Assembly: GCA_017431005.1 (NCBI GenBank)
Contig: JAFRLY010000004.1
Coordinates: 49,905 to 113,904 of the forward strand
Origin: Clostridia bacterium
GTDB taxonomy: Bacteria; Bacillota; Clostridia; Christensenellales; Aristaeellaceae
Direction of reading: 5' to 3'
Length of the DNA: 64,000 nt
Shown here: positions 6,623 through 15,047 of the stretch, piece after piece
Layout: each line of letters begins with the position of its first letter
Position numbering within the stretch: position 1 is the first letter of the stretch
Made by a program: the position numbers and the translations under genes
Notes under the pieces: model-generated
Told to the model about the DNA's origin: nothing
Databases searched by the model: none
What the model saw: the letters and a program-made list of their open reading frames with translations, nothing else

Positions 6623-8338
6623 ATGAAGCAGTCAAAGCTGAGCATTCTTTTCCCGAATCAGGATCAGGTGGTCTATCAGCAGCTCCCGGCTGAAACCTGG
6701 CATGACCTCGGATTCGACGCCCTGGTCGAGAAGGTCGCAAAACAGCCGCAGGAAATCCCCCTGCTTGAGCGCGTCATGACCAGCATGACGGCGGATCCGG
6801 CCGTCGCCCGTTTCAGGGCGGACGTGTTTGAGGACCTTCACCGGTATCCGGACATCCGGAACCGGCTGATGGAGCTGCTGGACCACGTCAAGATGTTCTA
6901 TGACTACGGCGTGGTCAACCGCCATGCGGGTGACGAGGCCGGCATCTGGGATCTGATGCACAGGCTGGAGGAATACCATGACTATATCCTGACCGTGGAA
7001 GCGATCCGCGCCTGCCTTTCCGGCAAGGAGCTGGTTTCCGAGGGACTGATCCGCCTCCGGGAAACCATCAGCGAGATATATGACAGCAACGGCTTTGCCG
7101 CGCTGCGGAAGGATGTGGAGGAGATGCGCACCACCGCCTCCGCCGTCCGCAGCGTCACCGTGGGCATCAATGTCAACGACCGTTTTGAGGCCGTCAACAT
7201 GGGCCTGGTGGCCGTCAACGGGAAGCCCTTCACGAAGTCCGGCCTGCTGAAGCATTTCATCACTGCCGTTACGCCGGGGGATGAGATCGTTCCGGAGGCG
7301 GAATGGAGCGGTACGCTTTCCTTCTCTCCGGCTGTTCCGCCTGCCGGAATTGCCGCCGGCATGGAAAGCCTGAGCAAAACCTCCATGATCATGCGCAATC
7401 CGCTGATCGGACTTTCCCTGGCAGGCATTCCCCGGGAGGACGGTTCCGCAGAGGTTCCTCGGCAGTTTGACGCCGCAGCTTCCCAGCTGCTTTCCCGGCT
7501 GGTGCGCCGCCTGAAGGAAACGCTGGGACGGTACCTTAACATCAGCGTGAGGGATATTTCCGACCTGATCCCCGAGCTCCTGTTCTACGTGCGCTGGGCG
7601 GAATACCTGGAAGCTCTGGAAGCCGCCGGCTGGCGCTTCTGCAAACCGCAGGTCCGGGAAGCCTCCTCAGGCTCCGCAGGCATGGAGGCTGCCGGCTTCT
7701 ACAACCTGAAGCTGATCGGCTCCATTCCCCCGGATCAGGCAGTTCCCAATGATCTGTCCTTCGACACGGAGAAGCGGATCTACATCCTGACCGGCGCCAA
7801 CCGCGGCGGAAAGACCACCGTGACCCAGGCCGTGGGACAGCTTTTCCTGCTGGCCCAGTGTGGGCTGTCCGTGCCCGCTGTATCCTTTGCATACGACCCG
7901 GTGGACCTGGTTCTGACCCATTTCCCCGCGGATGAGGACCAGACCATGGATCTCGGCCGGCTCGGAGAGGAATGCCGCCGTTTCCGTGAGCTCTATCTCC
8001 GGAGCACGGACAAAAGTCTGCTGCTGCTGAATGAGACCTTCTCCACCACGTCATTCGAGGAAGGCTACTATATCGCCGTGGATGCCATCCGCGCCATTCT
8101 GCAGTCCGGCACCCGGACGATTTACAATACGCATATGCACAAGCTGGCCTATGAGCTGGACAGCGCCGTCAATGATCCATCCCTGCCGGGCAAGGCCGTT
8201 TCCCTGGTTGCGGAAACCCATGACGGTCATTCCTCCTTCCGGGTCCGCATCGCGCCGCCTGAAGGCAAGTCCTTTGCCCGGGGCATCGCGGAACAGTACG
8301 GTGTAACCTACGAAAACCTGATCGGGGCTCACGGATAA
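6623..8338 (+). CDS. MutS domain V ATPase (MutS-like, non-mismatch-repair type)
   Basis: Protein of 571 residues with a C-terminal ABC-type MutS ATPase domain: Walker A GANRGGKTT at about residues 391-399, a helix-containing DQTMDLGRLGEE region, and Walker B LLLLNETFS at about 465-474 followed by the THMHKLA switch. The N-terminal part has a MutS-lever-like helical region, but the mismatch-recognition domain I of true MutS is absent, as is the Smr nuclease of MutS2. So it belongs to the loosely studied MutS-like ATPases of Clostridia whose role is unknown. AGGAG precedes the ATG by nine bases. Stand-alone gene. Confidence 0.85.
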   Translation: MKQSKLSILFPNQDQVVYQQLPAETWHDLGFDALVEKVAKQPQEIPLLERVMTSMTADPAVARFRADVFEDLHRYPDIRNRLMELLDHVKMFYDYGVVNRHAGDEAGIWDLMHRLEEYHDYILTVEAIRACLSGKELVSEGLIRLRETISEIYDSNGFAALRKDVEEMRTTASAVRSVTVGINVNDRFEAVNMGLVAVNGKPFTKSGLLKHFITAVTPGDEIVPEAEWSGTLSFSPAVPPAGIAAGMESLSKTSMIMRNPLIGLSLAGIPREDGSAEVPRQFDAAASQLLSRLVRRLKETLGRYLNISVRDISDLIPELLFYVRWAEYLEALEAAGWRFCKPQVREASSGSAGMEAAGFYNLKLIGSIPPDQAVPNDLSFDTEKRIYILTGANRGGKTTVTQAVGQLFLLAQCGLSVPAVSFAYDPVDLVLTHFPADEDQTMDLGRLGEECRRFRELYLRSTDKSLLLLNETFSTTSFEEGYYIAVDAIRAILQSGTRTIYNTHMHKLAYELDSAVNDPSLPGKAVSLVAETHDGHSSFRVRIAPPEGKSFARGIAEQYGVTYENLIGAHG

Positions 8339-8361
8339 ACCGTCCCCCCAGTTGACGGCAG

Positions 8362-8370
8362 TGTTATAAT
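8362..8370 (+). promoter_or_regulatory. Extended -10 promoter before the 91-residue gene
   Basis: TGTTATAAT, a perfect TATAAT at 8365-8370 with an extended TG; no recognisable -35 at the right distance. Confidence 0.45.
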
Positions 8371-8429
8371 GAAGTCTGCCCGCGTTCCTCCGGGAAAATG
8401 CAGTCAGCGGGCAGCAATGAGGCATGACG

Positions 8430-8705
8430 ATGAATGAAACCCCCTCCGCGGAGCAGGCCGCTGATTTTGATCCCTTCAGTATGGAGCAGGCCTACAAAAC
8501 CTACCAGGATAATATCCGGAAGGCTGATCAGCTGATTTATGACATCACAAAAGGCGCCAGAGGAGATGTGCCGGAACGGGAGCTGTTGCTGATGGCAGTG
8601 GAAGCCATCGCCCGGATGACAGACAACACCGCGCTGCTTTCAGTCATTACCCAGGCGCTGGAGGCCCGGGGAACCGAAGGTGAAAAAAAGGAGGCGGAGG
8701 AATGA
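8430..8705 (+). CDS. Small acidic protein of unknown function
   Basis: Predicted cytoplasmic helical protein of 91 residues, not recognised. A stretch YQDNIRKADQLIYDITKG is followed by two amphipathic helices and an acidic-basic tail rich in Glu and Lys. I start at 8430 rather than at the ATG six bases upstream because GAGG is then seven bases away. Its stop codon overlaps the start of the secreted protein gene (ATGA), so the two are translationally coupled and probably act together. Confidence 0.65.
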   Translation: MNETPSAEQAADFDPFSMEQAYKTYQDNIRKADQLIYDITKGARGDVPERELLLMAVEAIARMTDNTALLSVITQALEARGTEGEKKEAEE

Positions 8706-9532
8706 GGAGCATACGATCCGGAGCCGCCGTTTTCCTGTGCCTGCTGCTCCTTCTTCCGGTCTTGCTTCCGTCCGGAGCCTCCGCCGAGGAGGATGATCTG
8801 ATCGAGGAATTTGTGGATCTGGACGACGAAGGGAACGAGATGCCGGCAGAGGCTGTCATTCCGCCGGAGGCGGAGTCCGACGCCGCTTCCGCCCGTGCGA
8901 AGGAAGCCTTTATTGAGGATATCATCACACTCGGAGAAAAGCTGTACGTTCAGGCCAACGGCAAGCTGCAGCGGGCGCATTATTCAGGCGATATCTATGT
9001 CTGCAAGAATTTTACAGTCTATCTGTTCCGGCAGAACCGGGACAAATACCGGCTGGCAGACTGGCCTGATGTCCAGCTGAAAATTCCCAACAATCTTCCC
9101 GCAAAAAAATGCAAACCGTATTCCTACGGCTACTGCTGGGAGGATATTCCGCCGGAGGAGGGAAACCCTTTCTATATTGCCGGCCAGTTCCTGTACGACA
9201 CCGGCCTCTCAAAGGAGGAAAACCGGGAAAAGGCCCTGGACTTCATGCGCGGCGTGCAGCGCGGCGACTATTTCCAGATGACCGCGAAATATTCCCACGG
9301 CACCGGCGCCCACAGCGCCATCATGATTTCCGATTACGACCCAGAAACCGATTCCGTACACTGGATGGACAGCAACATGGCAGGTAAAAAAATAGACGGT
9401 ATCCGCTACGGCAAGGTGCAGTTTGACGCGGTGGAAACCATCGGATGGTGGGTGGACGCTTTCTGCCAGAAAACCCGCGGCGCCACCCTGTACCGGCTTC
9501 GGGACGATCTGATTTTTGCCGGAAACCCATAA
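8702..9532 (+). CDS. Secreted protein with probable papain-like (NlpC/P60 or CHAP-like) fold
   Basis: Exported protein of 276 residues with a clear signal peptide (basic start, LLLLLPVLLP core, cleavage near GASA at about residue 28), followed by a very acidic linker (about 29-62). The globular part has C101 at the start of a helix (YVCKNFTVYLF), H204 before a beta strand (GAHSAIMI) and an MDSN motif at 222-225, in the order Cys-His-Asp/Asn expected for papain-like cell-wall peptidases or amidases. I do not recognise an exact family, so catalysis is inference. It is coupled to the 91-residue gene upstream and is closed by a strong bidirectional terminator. Confidence 0.7.
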   Translation: MRSIRSGAAVFLCLLLLLPVLLPSGASAEEDDLIEEFVDLDDEGNEMPAEAVIPPEAESDAASARAKEAFIEDIITLGEKLYVQANGKLQRAHYSGDIYVCKNFTVYLFRQNRDKYRLADWPDVQLKIPNNLPAKKCKPYSYGYCWEDIPPEEGNPFYIAGQFLYDTGLSKEENREKALDFMRGVQRGDYFQMTAKYSHGTGAHSAIMISDYDPETDSVHWMDSNMAGKKIDGIRYGKVQFDAVETIGWWVDAFCQKTRGATLYRLRDDLIFAGNP

Positions 9533-9566
9533 AAAAAGCGGGCCTCTGCCCGCGTCCGGAAAGCAG

Positions 9567-9603
9567 AAAAATCAGCATGCGATGAAGGCATGCTGATTTT
9601 TTT
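9567..9603. terminator. Bidirectional intrinsic terminator
   Basis: Long AT-flanked hairpin: AAATCAGCATGC and its complement around a seven-base loop (9581-9587), with A-run on the left and T-run on the right, so it works for both converging transcripts. It overlaps the stop codon of the HAD gene. Confidence 0.85.
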
Positions 9604-10429
9604 ATGACAGATAAGGAATCATTTCGCTCAGCCGCGTAAATACCAGATCCGGTTTGACATCCGAGGCCGCCAGATCCGCCAGCGTTGCCTCGCCGCTCAG
9701 CACCAGGATCCCCTTCATGCCGTGACGGACACCGGTGGCCACATCCGTATAAAGCCGGTCCCCCACCATGGCCATCTCTTCCCGCCGCAGACCGGTGCGC
9801 AGCAGCGCTTCCTCCACGATGCCCCCGTACGGCTTGCCGATGATCGTGTCCGGTCTTCTGCCGGTGCTGGCTTCAATCAGGGCGATGAAGGAGCCCACAT
9901 CCGGAATAAAACCTGTTTCCGTCGGGCAGTTCAGGTCCGGATGCGTGGCGATATACGGCGCGCCTGCCCGCACCAGATCACAGAAGGCGCACAGCCGGTC
10001 ATAGGCCAGTCCGGTATCAAAAGCCAGCAGCGCGTAATCCGCTTCCTCCGCCGTTTCCGCCAGGAGCAGCCCCATGCCGCTCAGCTCCTGCCGCAGTGCT
10101 TCCGTGCCAAGCAGGAAAGCCTTCCTGTCCGGATAATGCTTCAGGCAGTAATGCACCGCCGCATGGCCCGAGGAAATCACGTCCCGGTACTTCTCCGGGA
10201 CGCCCATCCGCTGCAGCTTGTCCGCATAAACCCGGGCGGATTTGGAGGAGTTATTGGTCAGGAACCGGGCGGTTCTCCCGGTGCGCTCCAGCGCCTCCAG
10301 AAAATCCAGGGAGCCGTCAATCAGATTGTCCCCCAGGTAGAAGGTACCGTCCATGTCCAGCAGAAAGCAGCGGACATCCGCAAGCTTCTCCCGTATGTTT
10401 TCCCGATATTCCGCAGGAATCTCCGTCAT
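9602..10429 (-). CDS. HAD-IIA family phosphatase (NagD/AraL-like)
   Basis: Cytoplasmic haloacid-dehalogenase-type phosphatase, 275 residues, subfamily IIA: motif I FLLDMDGTFYLGD, motif II FLTNNSSK, a large C2 cap, motif III with K in IIGKPYGG and motif IV MVGDRLYTDVATG are all intact. It begins 11 bases after the stop of the glycerol-1-phosphate dehydrogenase gene, with GGAGG six bases before its ATG, so it is the last gene of the CNNM-dehydrogenase-HAD operon. Similar pairs (AraM with AraL) occur in Bacillus, where AraL removes sugar phosphates. The exact substrate here is unknown; a glycerol or sugar phosphate is plausible. Confidence 0.88.
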   Translation of the reverse strand: MTEIPAEYRENIREKLADVRCFLLDMDGTFYLGDNLIDGSLDFLEALERTGRTARFLTNNSSKSARVYADKLQRMGVPEKYRDVISSGHAAVHYCLKHYPDRKAFLLGTEALRQELSGMGLLLAETAEEADYALLAFDTGLAYDRLCAFCDLVRAGAPYIATHPDLNCPTETGFIPDVGSFIALIEASTGRRPDTIIGKPYGGIVEEALLRTGLRREEMAMVGDRLYTDVATGVRHGMKGILVLSGEATLADLAASDVKPDLVFTRLSEMIPYLS

Positions 10430-10440
10430 AGCAACCTCCC

Positions 10441-11805
10441 TCAGGGGCAGGGCAGCCTGTCCGCCGTTTCCTCCAGCAGGCCCAGATCCCACAGCAGGCT
10501 GCTGGTCAGATATTTATCCCGGATCTCCCGGCTTCCCAGCAGCGCGTCCAGCGTGTCCTTGCGGGTGATGCCCAGATCCGCCGGTGTCAGCGGCATGCCG
10601 CAGCGTTTCATCAGGGCGTACACTGTCTCCCTGGCGGGCAGCTCCTCACGGATGATCTGCCGGATTTCCGGCCAGTGGGCTTCTATACAGTCCAGATGCG
10701 CCTTCTGGGTTTCGGGAAGGTTCTTTCCGACCTTCCGCTCAATCTCCAGCACAGAAGGTGTGATCGGTCCGAAAATATCCTTCATCCGGGCTTCCCAGGC
10801 TTCCTGGGAGAAATCTGCCATTGCCTTTTCCGCCCGTTTCCGGTCCACCGTTTCCATATTCAGCATGTTCTCATAAATCCACAGGGTCAGCAGCGTACCG
10901 ACACCCACCTGGATTCCGTGAAGATCCGAGGGCACGCCCCGCTGCAGTGCCTGCATCTCCCACAGATGGCTGAAATAATGCTCCAGCCCGCTGGCCGGCC
11001 GGCTGATTTCCGCGAAGGCCATGGAAATCCCGCTGATCACCAGTCCCTCCAGAACCGCCTTCAGCGCTTCCGGTTCCCGGCGCATCAGGCCGTCCGCCTG
11101 ATCCACAATCCGCTTCAGGCATGCGCGCACCATGCCGGCAATCTCCTCACAATAGGGATCCCCGTGCACAATATGGCTGATCCGCCATTCGCAGACGGAT
11201 ACATACTTGGCCAGCATATCTCCCAGACCTGCCTGCAGCATGATATCCGGCGCAGTGGCCAGGATATCGGTGTCCGCCAGGATCGCTTCCGGGCAGGCAT
11301 TGTACAGGCTGACCTTCAGATGATTCTGAATCATGGATGCGGAGTTGGAGCAGTATCCGTCCATGGACGGTGCAGTGCACACCACCATGCTGGGCAGCCT
11401 GCAGGCATGGGCCATCACCTTGCAGCAGTCATTGATCACGCCGCTGCCGATGGCCACAACCACGTCACAGGAGGGATCCAGCGCCATCGTCAGCGCGCCG
11501 ACCGCCCGCTCATCTGGTTCCATCTTTCCGTCGGTTTCCGGGAACACAAACTCGGACCAGGGGATTCCCGCCTCCCGCAGGGTTTCCCGCACGCGGTTCC
11601 CGGCCGCCTTTTCTGTGTTGGCATCCATGACCAGCATCGGTTTACGGCGGCCTCTGGCCTCCAGGGCTTCCGGCAGCTTCTTAACCGCACCGGCTCCCGC
11701 CTGAAAATACCGCAGCCCGCAGCGGTGGATCTTTCCGCAGGAGCAGCGGATTCCTTCCTCCCGGGTCAGTTCCGACAGGCTCATTTCCGACAGATGCTTC
11801 TCCAT
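10441..11805 (-). CDS. sn-glycerol-1-phosphate dehydrogenase (AraM/EgsA family)
   Basis: NAD(P)H- and metal-dependent reduction of dihydroxyacetone phosphate to sn-glycerol-1-phosphate, 454 residues. The nucleotide site reads AIGSGVINDCCK; metal-site signatures are SGLEHYFSHLWEM and LHGIQVGVGT; the front carries a Cys-containing RCSCGK as in AraM proteins. ATG at 11805 preferred over the ATG six bases upstream because GGAGG is then seven bases away. In Bacillus the product feeds PcrB and an archaea-type ether lipid; whether a PcrB homologue exists here is not visible. It lies between a CNNM membrane protein (14-base gap) and a HAD phosphatase (11-base gap), on one transcript. Confidence 0.88.
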   Translation of the reverse strand: MEKHLSEMSLSELTREEGIRCSCGKIHRCGLRYFQAGAGAVKKLPEALEARGRRKPMLVMDANTEKAAGNRVRETLREAGIPWSEFVFPETDGKMEPDERAVGALTMALDPSCDVVVAIGSGVINDCCKVMAHACRLPSMVVCTAPSMDGYCSNSASMIQNHLKVSLYNACPEAILADTDILATAPDIMLQAGLGDMLAKYVSVCEWRISHIVHGDPYCEEIAGMVRACLKRIVDQADGLMRREPEALKAVLEGLVISGISMAFAEISRPASGLEHYFSHLWEMQALQRGVPSDLHGIQVGVGTLLTLWIYENMLNMETVDRKRAEKAMADFSQEAWEARMKDIFGPITPSVLEIERKVGKNLPETQKAHLDCIEAHWPEIRQIIREELPARETVYALMKRCGMPLTPADLGITRKDTLDALLGSREIRDKYLTSSLLWDLGLLEETADRLPCP

Positions 11806-11819
11806 GGTCATGCCTCCCG

Positions 11820-13136
11820 TTATTCCTTTGTTTCGTCTTCAGATGCCTGCTTCCCGGCTTCCGGCGTCTGTTCCCCGTCAGCCTCAGCCGCGGCGGGTTC
11901 CTCTTCAGGGGCTTTGCTGATCTGCACGCGGGTCACCCGGAAACCGTCCATCTCCGTTACCTGGAAACGCCAGCCGCCGACATCGAAGCTGTCGTTCAGC
12001 TCCGGCACCTTTTCCAGCATTTCGCTGACCCAGCCGCCGACCGTGTCCGTTTCGTAATTGTTGGGGAGCTCATATTTCTCGAGCATTTCCTCCAGCTGCA
12101 TGCCGCCGTCCACGATGACAGTGCCATCCTCCTGCTCCACGACTTCCTCCTCCACCTCGTCGTGTTCATCGTAGATCTCGCCCACCAGTTCCTCCAGCAC
12201 GTCCTCCATGGTGACAATGCCTTCCGTCCCGCCGTACTCATCCAGCAGAATGACCTGATGGGTCTTGGAGGTGCGGAACAGCTTCATCAGGTTGCTGATG
12301 GACAGGCTGGCCGGAGCGAACACCGGCTCCTTCATGATCTCGGTAATGGAGCTGACGCCTTCATGCGTCATTTTATAAAAGTCCTTTTCGTTCAGCGTCC
12401 CGACAATATGGTCCAGATCCTCGTGATATACAGGAATCCGGCTGTACCAGGTGGCCCGGAACAGATCCGCGGCCTCCTCCAGGGTGGCGGTATCCTCAAT
12501 GGCGGTCACGTCCACCCGGGGCGTCATGATATCCTCGGCATTCTGATCGCTGAACTCGATGGCAGAACGGATCAGTTCGCCTTCGTCCTCCTCGATGTCC
12601 CCTTCCGTCTGGGCTTCATCGATCATGGTCATCAGTTCATTTTCGATCTGGTTTTCCTCCGGATCCGGCTTCACTATCCTGCTCAGCAGCCGCCGGTAAA
12701 GGGAAAACAGGAGATCCAGCGGATGCAGCAGCACCACCAGCGTCCGCATCAGCGGACTGACTGACATGGCGAACCGCTCCGGCTGCTGCTTGGCCAGGGT
12801 TTTCGGCCCCACCTCGCCGAGGAACAGCACCAGAACCGTCATCACGGCAGACGCCACCGTCGTGGCCAGATCCTCCCGGCCGGGAAGAATCCGTGTCGTA
12901 AACAGCAGCGTGGCGATCGCCGTACCCGCTATATTCACAATGTTGTTGCCGATCAGCACCGTGGTCAGCAGAGAATCGTATTTATCCAGCAGATCAATCG
13001 CGATCTGCGCACGTTCCTTTCGGCTTCCTTCCACTGTTTTCAGTTTTACCTTGTTGGAAGCGGAGAAAGCCGTTTCTGTAGCGGAAAACAACGCCGAGAG
13101 CGCAATACATACGATCAGGGCAAGCCATAGGCCCAT
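11820..13136 (-). CDS. CNNM/CorC-HlyC family membrane transporter
   Basis: Putative Mg2+/Co2+ exporter or regulator (often mis-named hemolysin), about 438 residues. Order of domains: DUF21 membrane domain with about four helices (residues 1-190, including LSALFSATETAFSA and IGNNIVNIAGTA), a CBS pair (about 205-330, starting MTPRVDVTAI), then the CorC_HlyC C-terminal domain (about 345-425) and an acidic tail. I place the start at 13136 (MGLWLAL); AAGGA lies upstream, rather far at 12 bases. Longer in-frame starts overlap the promoter and its hairpin at 13177-13235. First gene of a three-gene operon. Confidence 0.9.
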   Translation of the reverse strand: MGLWLALIVCIALSALFSATETAFSASNKVKLKTVEGSRKERAQIAIDLLDKYDSLLTTVLIGNNIVNIAGTAIATLLFTTRILPGREDLATTVASAVMTVLVLFLGEVGPKTLAKQQPERFAMSVSPLMRTLVVLLHPLDLLFSLYRRLLSRIVKPDPEENQIENELMTMIDEAQTEGDIEEDEGELIRSAIEFSDQNAEDIMTPRVDVTAIEDTATLEEAADLFRATWYSRIPVYHEDLDHIVGTLNEKDFYKMTHEGVSSITEIMKEPVFAPASLSISNLMKLFRTSKTHQVILLDEYGGTEGIVTMEDVLEELVGEIYDEHDEVEEEVVEQEDGTVIVDGGMQLEEMLEKYELPNNYETDTVGGWVSEMLEKVPELNDSFDVGGWRFQVTEMDGFRVTRVQISKAPEEEPAAAEADGEQTPEAGKQASEDETKE

Positions 13137-13176
13137 GAAATGATTCAATCCTTTCTGTTTCATCCCGAAAAATACC

Positions 13177-13203
13177 AAAAAACCGTTCCGCATGCGGAAC
13201 GGT
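13177..13203 (-). terminator. Terminator of the pyrophosphatase gene, lying downstream of the next promoter
   Basis: A perfect 22-base palindrome (13182-13203, arms ACCGTTCCGCA) followed on the minus strand by TTTTTT. It ends the transcript coming from 13260 but sits between the -10 box (13207) and the start codon of the CNNM gene, so the CNNM transcript would begin inside its first arm. Confidence 0.7.
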
Positions 13204-13206
13204 GAG

Positions 13207-13235
13207 ATTATACCATGTAAATCCTTGATTTGCAA
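13207..13235 (-). promoter_or_regulatory. Sigma-A promoter of the CNNM operon
   Basis: TTGCAA (13230-13235), 17-base spacer, TATAAT (13207-13212) with extended TG. Predicted start near 13200, within the palindrome described separately. Confidence 0.75.
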
Positions 13236-13259
13236 CAGATCCCGGCGTTCCGGCGCGTA

Positions 13260-14876
13260 TCAGCCCCACAGCAGTGCCAGTCCCGGCACAATCTGTTTCT
13301 TCCGGGACATGATACCCGGCAGGAACGCGTGATCCTCCTCCAGCCGGGGCGGGTTGAACGCCTGCCGGATGACTTCCCGGTCACCCAGGAAGAGCAGCTC
13401 GGTGCCTTCACGGAGCACGTCCGTGATCATCAGCAGCACCATATCATATTCCTTATCCTTCCGGAGCTTCTGCATTTCCGCCAGGAACTCCTCCCGCCGC
13501 TTCAGCAGGCTCCGGGAGTCCATCGTGGTGATCTGGGAGATGCCCAGCCGGTGATCCGCGATATGGAATTCCTTGAAGTCGGTTTTGATCAGCGCCGCCG
13601 CGGATTTGCCGTTCACATTGGAGGAGAAAACCTCCTGCCCCAGGGTATCCAGATCCAGGCCAGCGATCCTGGCCAGCCGCTCCGCCATGCGGCGGTCCCG
13701 CTGGGTCGTTGTCGGGGACTTGAACATCACCGTGTCGCTGATAATGGCCGCGGCCATCAGCCCCGCCAGCTTTTCCCCGGGCATCAGTCCATGCTCCTGG
13801 AACAGGGTTCCGATGATCGTGTTCGTGGAGCCCACGGGCTCATTGCGCATGAAAACCGGATAACCGGTCTGCACATCCGCCAGGCGGTGATGGTCGATAA
13901 TGCCCACCAGCTCCGCCTGCTCCAGGCCGGGAACGGACTGCCCGATTTCGTTATGATCCACCAGCACAATCCGCTTGCGCCTGGGCTGAATCAGATGATA
14001 GCGGCTGAGTGTGCCGATCACCTTATCATCCGCATCCAGCACGGGATAGCTGCGGTACCGGCTCTGCAGCACCGCCTCCCGCACGTCATCCAGATAATCG
14101 TCCAGATGGAAGCAGGCAATGTTCTCCGTCTTGGCTACCCGGCTGATGGGAATGGCCTGGAAAAGCAGCCGGGCCGCCTGCCATACGTCCAGCGGCGTCG
14201 TAATCAGGCAGGTTTTGCTCTCAATGTCCCGGTATTTCTCTCCCAGATCGCTGCGGCAGAGAATCACACACCCGGCGCCCAGCGCCAGGGCGCGCTCCAC
14301 AATTTCTTCCTGCTGGCCGCAGAGAATGACCGAGCCGGGTTCCACCCCCTGCAGCGGATCCGAGGCCGCGGGCAGGGCAATGTGCACCGGTCCGGAAAGG
14401 CTTTCAAAAAAGTCATCCTCCCGGTTGATAATATGCCCCTCCAGAGCGGACAGCACATTGAAGATCGGCGCGTCCTCCAGATACGGCCGCTGGATGGACC
14501 GCATGTCGCTTTCCGCAATGCTTCCGGCAGTCACCATGCCGAACAGGGTCCCGTCCTCATTGGTCACCGGCAAGGCGCTGAGTCCCGGATCCTCCTGCAG
14601 CATGGCCCAGGCATGGCTCACCGGCACGTTCACCCCCAGGCGGGGCGGGCGGTCAAAGTCGATATCCCGCACCTGCGTGCGGACGTTGTAAATATGCAGC
14701 GGCGGCTGAAAGCCGAAGCGTTTCAGCAGCGCGCTTGTTTCATCGTTCACATGGCCGATCCGGACCGGCACATAATCATTCTCCCCCAGGGCGTTGCACA
14801 GCGCCGCATAGGACATGGCCGCCACAATGGCGTCCGTATCCGGGTTCCGGTGGCCACAGACAAAGGTTGTGCTCAT
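13260..14876 (-). CDS. Manganese-dependent inorganic pyrophosphatase with CBS-DRTGG insert
   Basis: Cytoplasmic family II (DHH) inorganic pyrophosphatase of 538 residues, hydrolysing PPi to phosphate. Active-site motifs are GHRNPDTDA (residues 8-16), VDHNE and IIDHH (about 325). Between the first motif and the DHH half lie a CBS domain, a DRTGG domain (GSVILCGQQEEIVERAL region) and a second CBS domain (ARLLFQAI to VIGTLSRYH), the known arrangement for regulation by adenine nucleotides and diadenosine polyphosphates. The DHHA2 domain closes the protein. ATG at 14876 has GGAGG six bases upstream; a GCGGAG-CGTT-CTCCGC hairpin (14892-14907) sits just before this site in the leader and could modulate initiation. 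Confidence 0.93.
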   Translation of the reverse strand: MSTTFVCGHRNPDTDAIVAAMSYAALCNALGENDYVPVRIGHVNDETSALLKRFGFQPPLHIYNVRTQVRDIDFDRPPRLGVNVPVSHAWAMLQEDPGLSALPVTNEDGTLFGMVTAGSIAESDMRSIQRPYLEDAPIFNVLSALEGHIINREDDFFESLSGPVHIALPAASDPLQGVEPGSVILCGQQEEIVERALALGAGCVILCRSDLGEKYRDIESKTCLITTPLDVWQAARLLFQAIPISRVAKTENIACFHLDDYLDDVREAVLQSRYRSYPVLDADDKVIGTLSRYHLIQPRRKRIVLVDHNEIGQSVPGLEQAELVGIIDHHRLADVQTGYPVFMRNEPVGSTNTIIGTLFQEHGLMPGEKLAGLMAAAIISDTVMFKSPTTTQRDRRMAERLARIAGLDLDTLGQEVFSSNVNGKSAAALIKTDFKEFHIADHRLGISQITTMDSRSLLKRREEFLAEMQKLRKDKEYDMVLLMITDVLREGTELLFLGDREVIRQAFNPPRLEEDHAFLPGIMSRKKQIVPGLALLWG

Positions 14877-14916
14877 GATTTTCCTCCATCGGCGGAGCGT
14901 TCTCCGCGCATAGCAC

Positions 14917-14945
14917 ATTTTAACATGGCCGGCTTTCCCGGGCAA
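14917..14945 (-). promoter_or_regulatory. Promoter of the pyrophosphatase gene
   Basis: TTGCCC (14940-14945), 17-base spacer, TAAAAT (14917-14922) with extended TG. Confidence 0.6.
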
Positions 14946-14964
14946 GGGTCTGAAGATCTGTTCC

Positions 14965-14994
14965 TTGACATTCTCCCGGAAAACAGGCTAAGAT
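14965..14994 (+). promoter_or_regulatory. Promoter of the HAD/hypothetical/DUF6273 operon
   Basis: Perfect TTGACA (14965-14970), 18-base spacer, TAAGAT (14989-14994). The same TTGACA-N18-TAAGAT arrangement recurs at 63267-63296. Confidence 0.6.
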
Positions 14995-15047
14995 AAAAGC
15001 AGCATAACAGAATATCCCGGCCGGAGCCGGACAAAGGAGCTCAGCAC

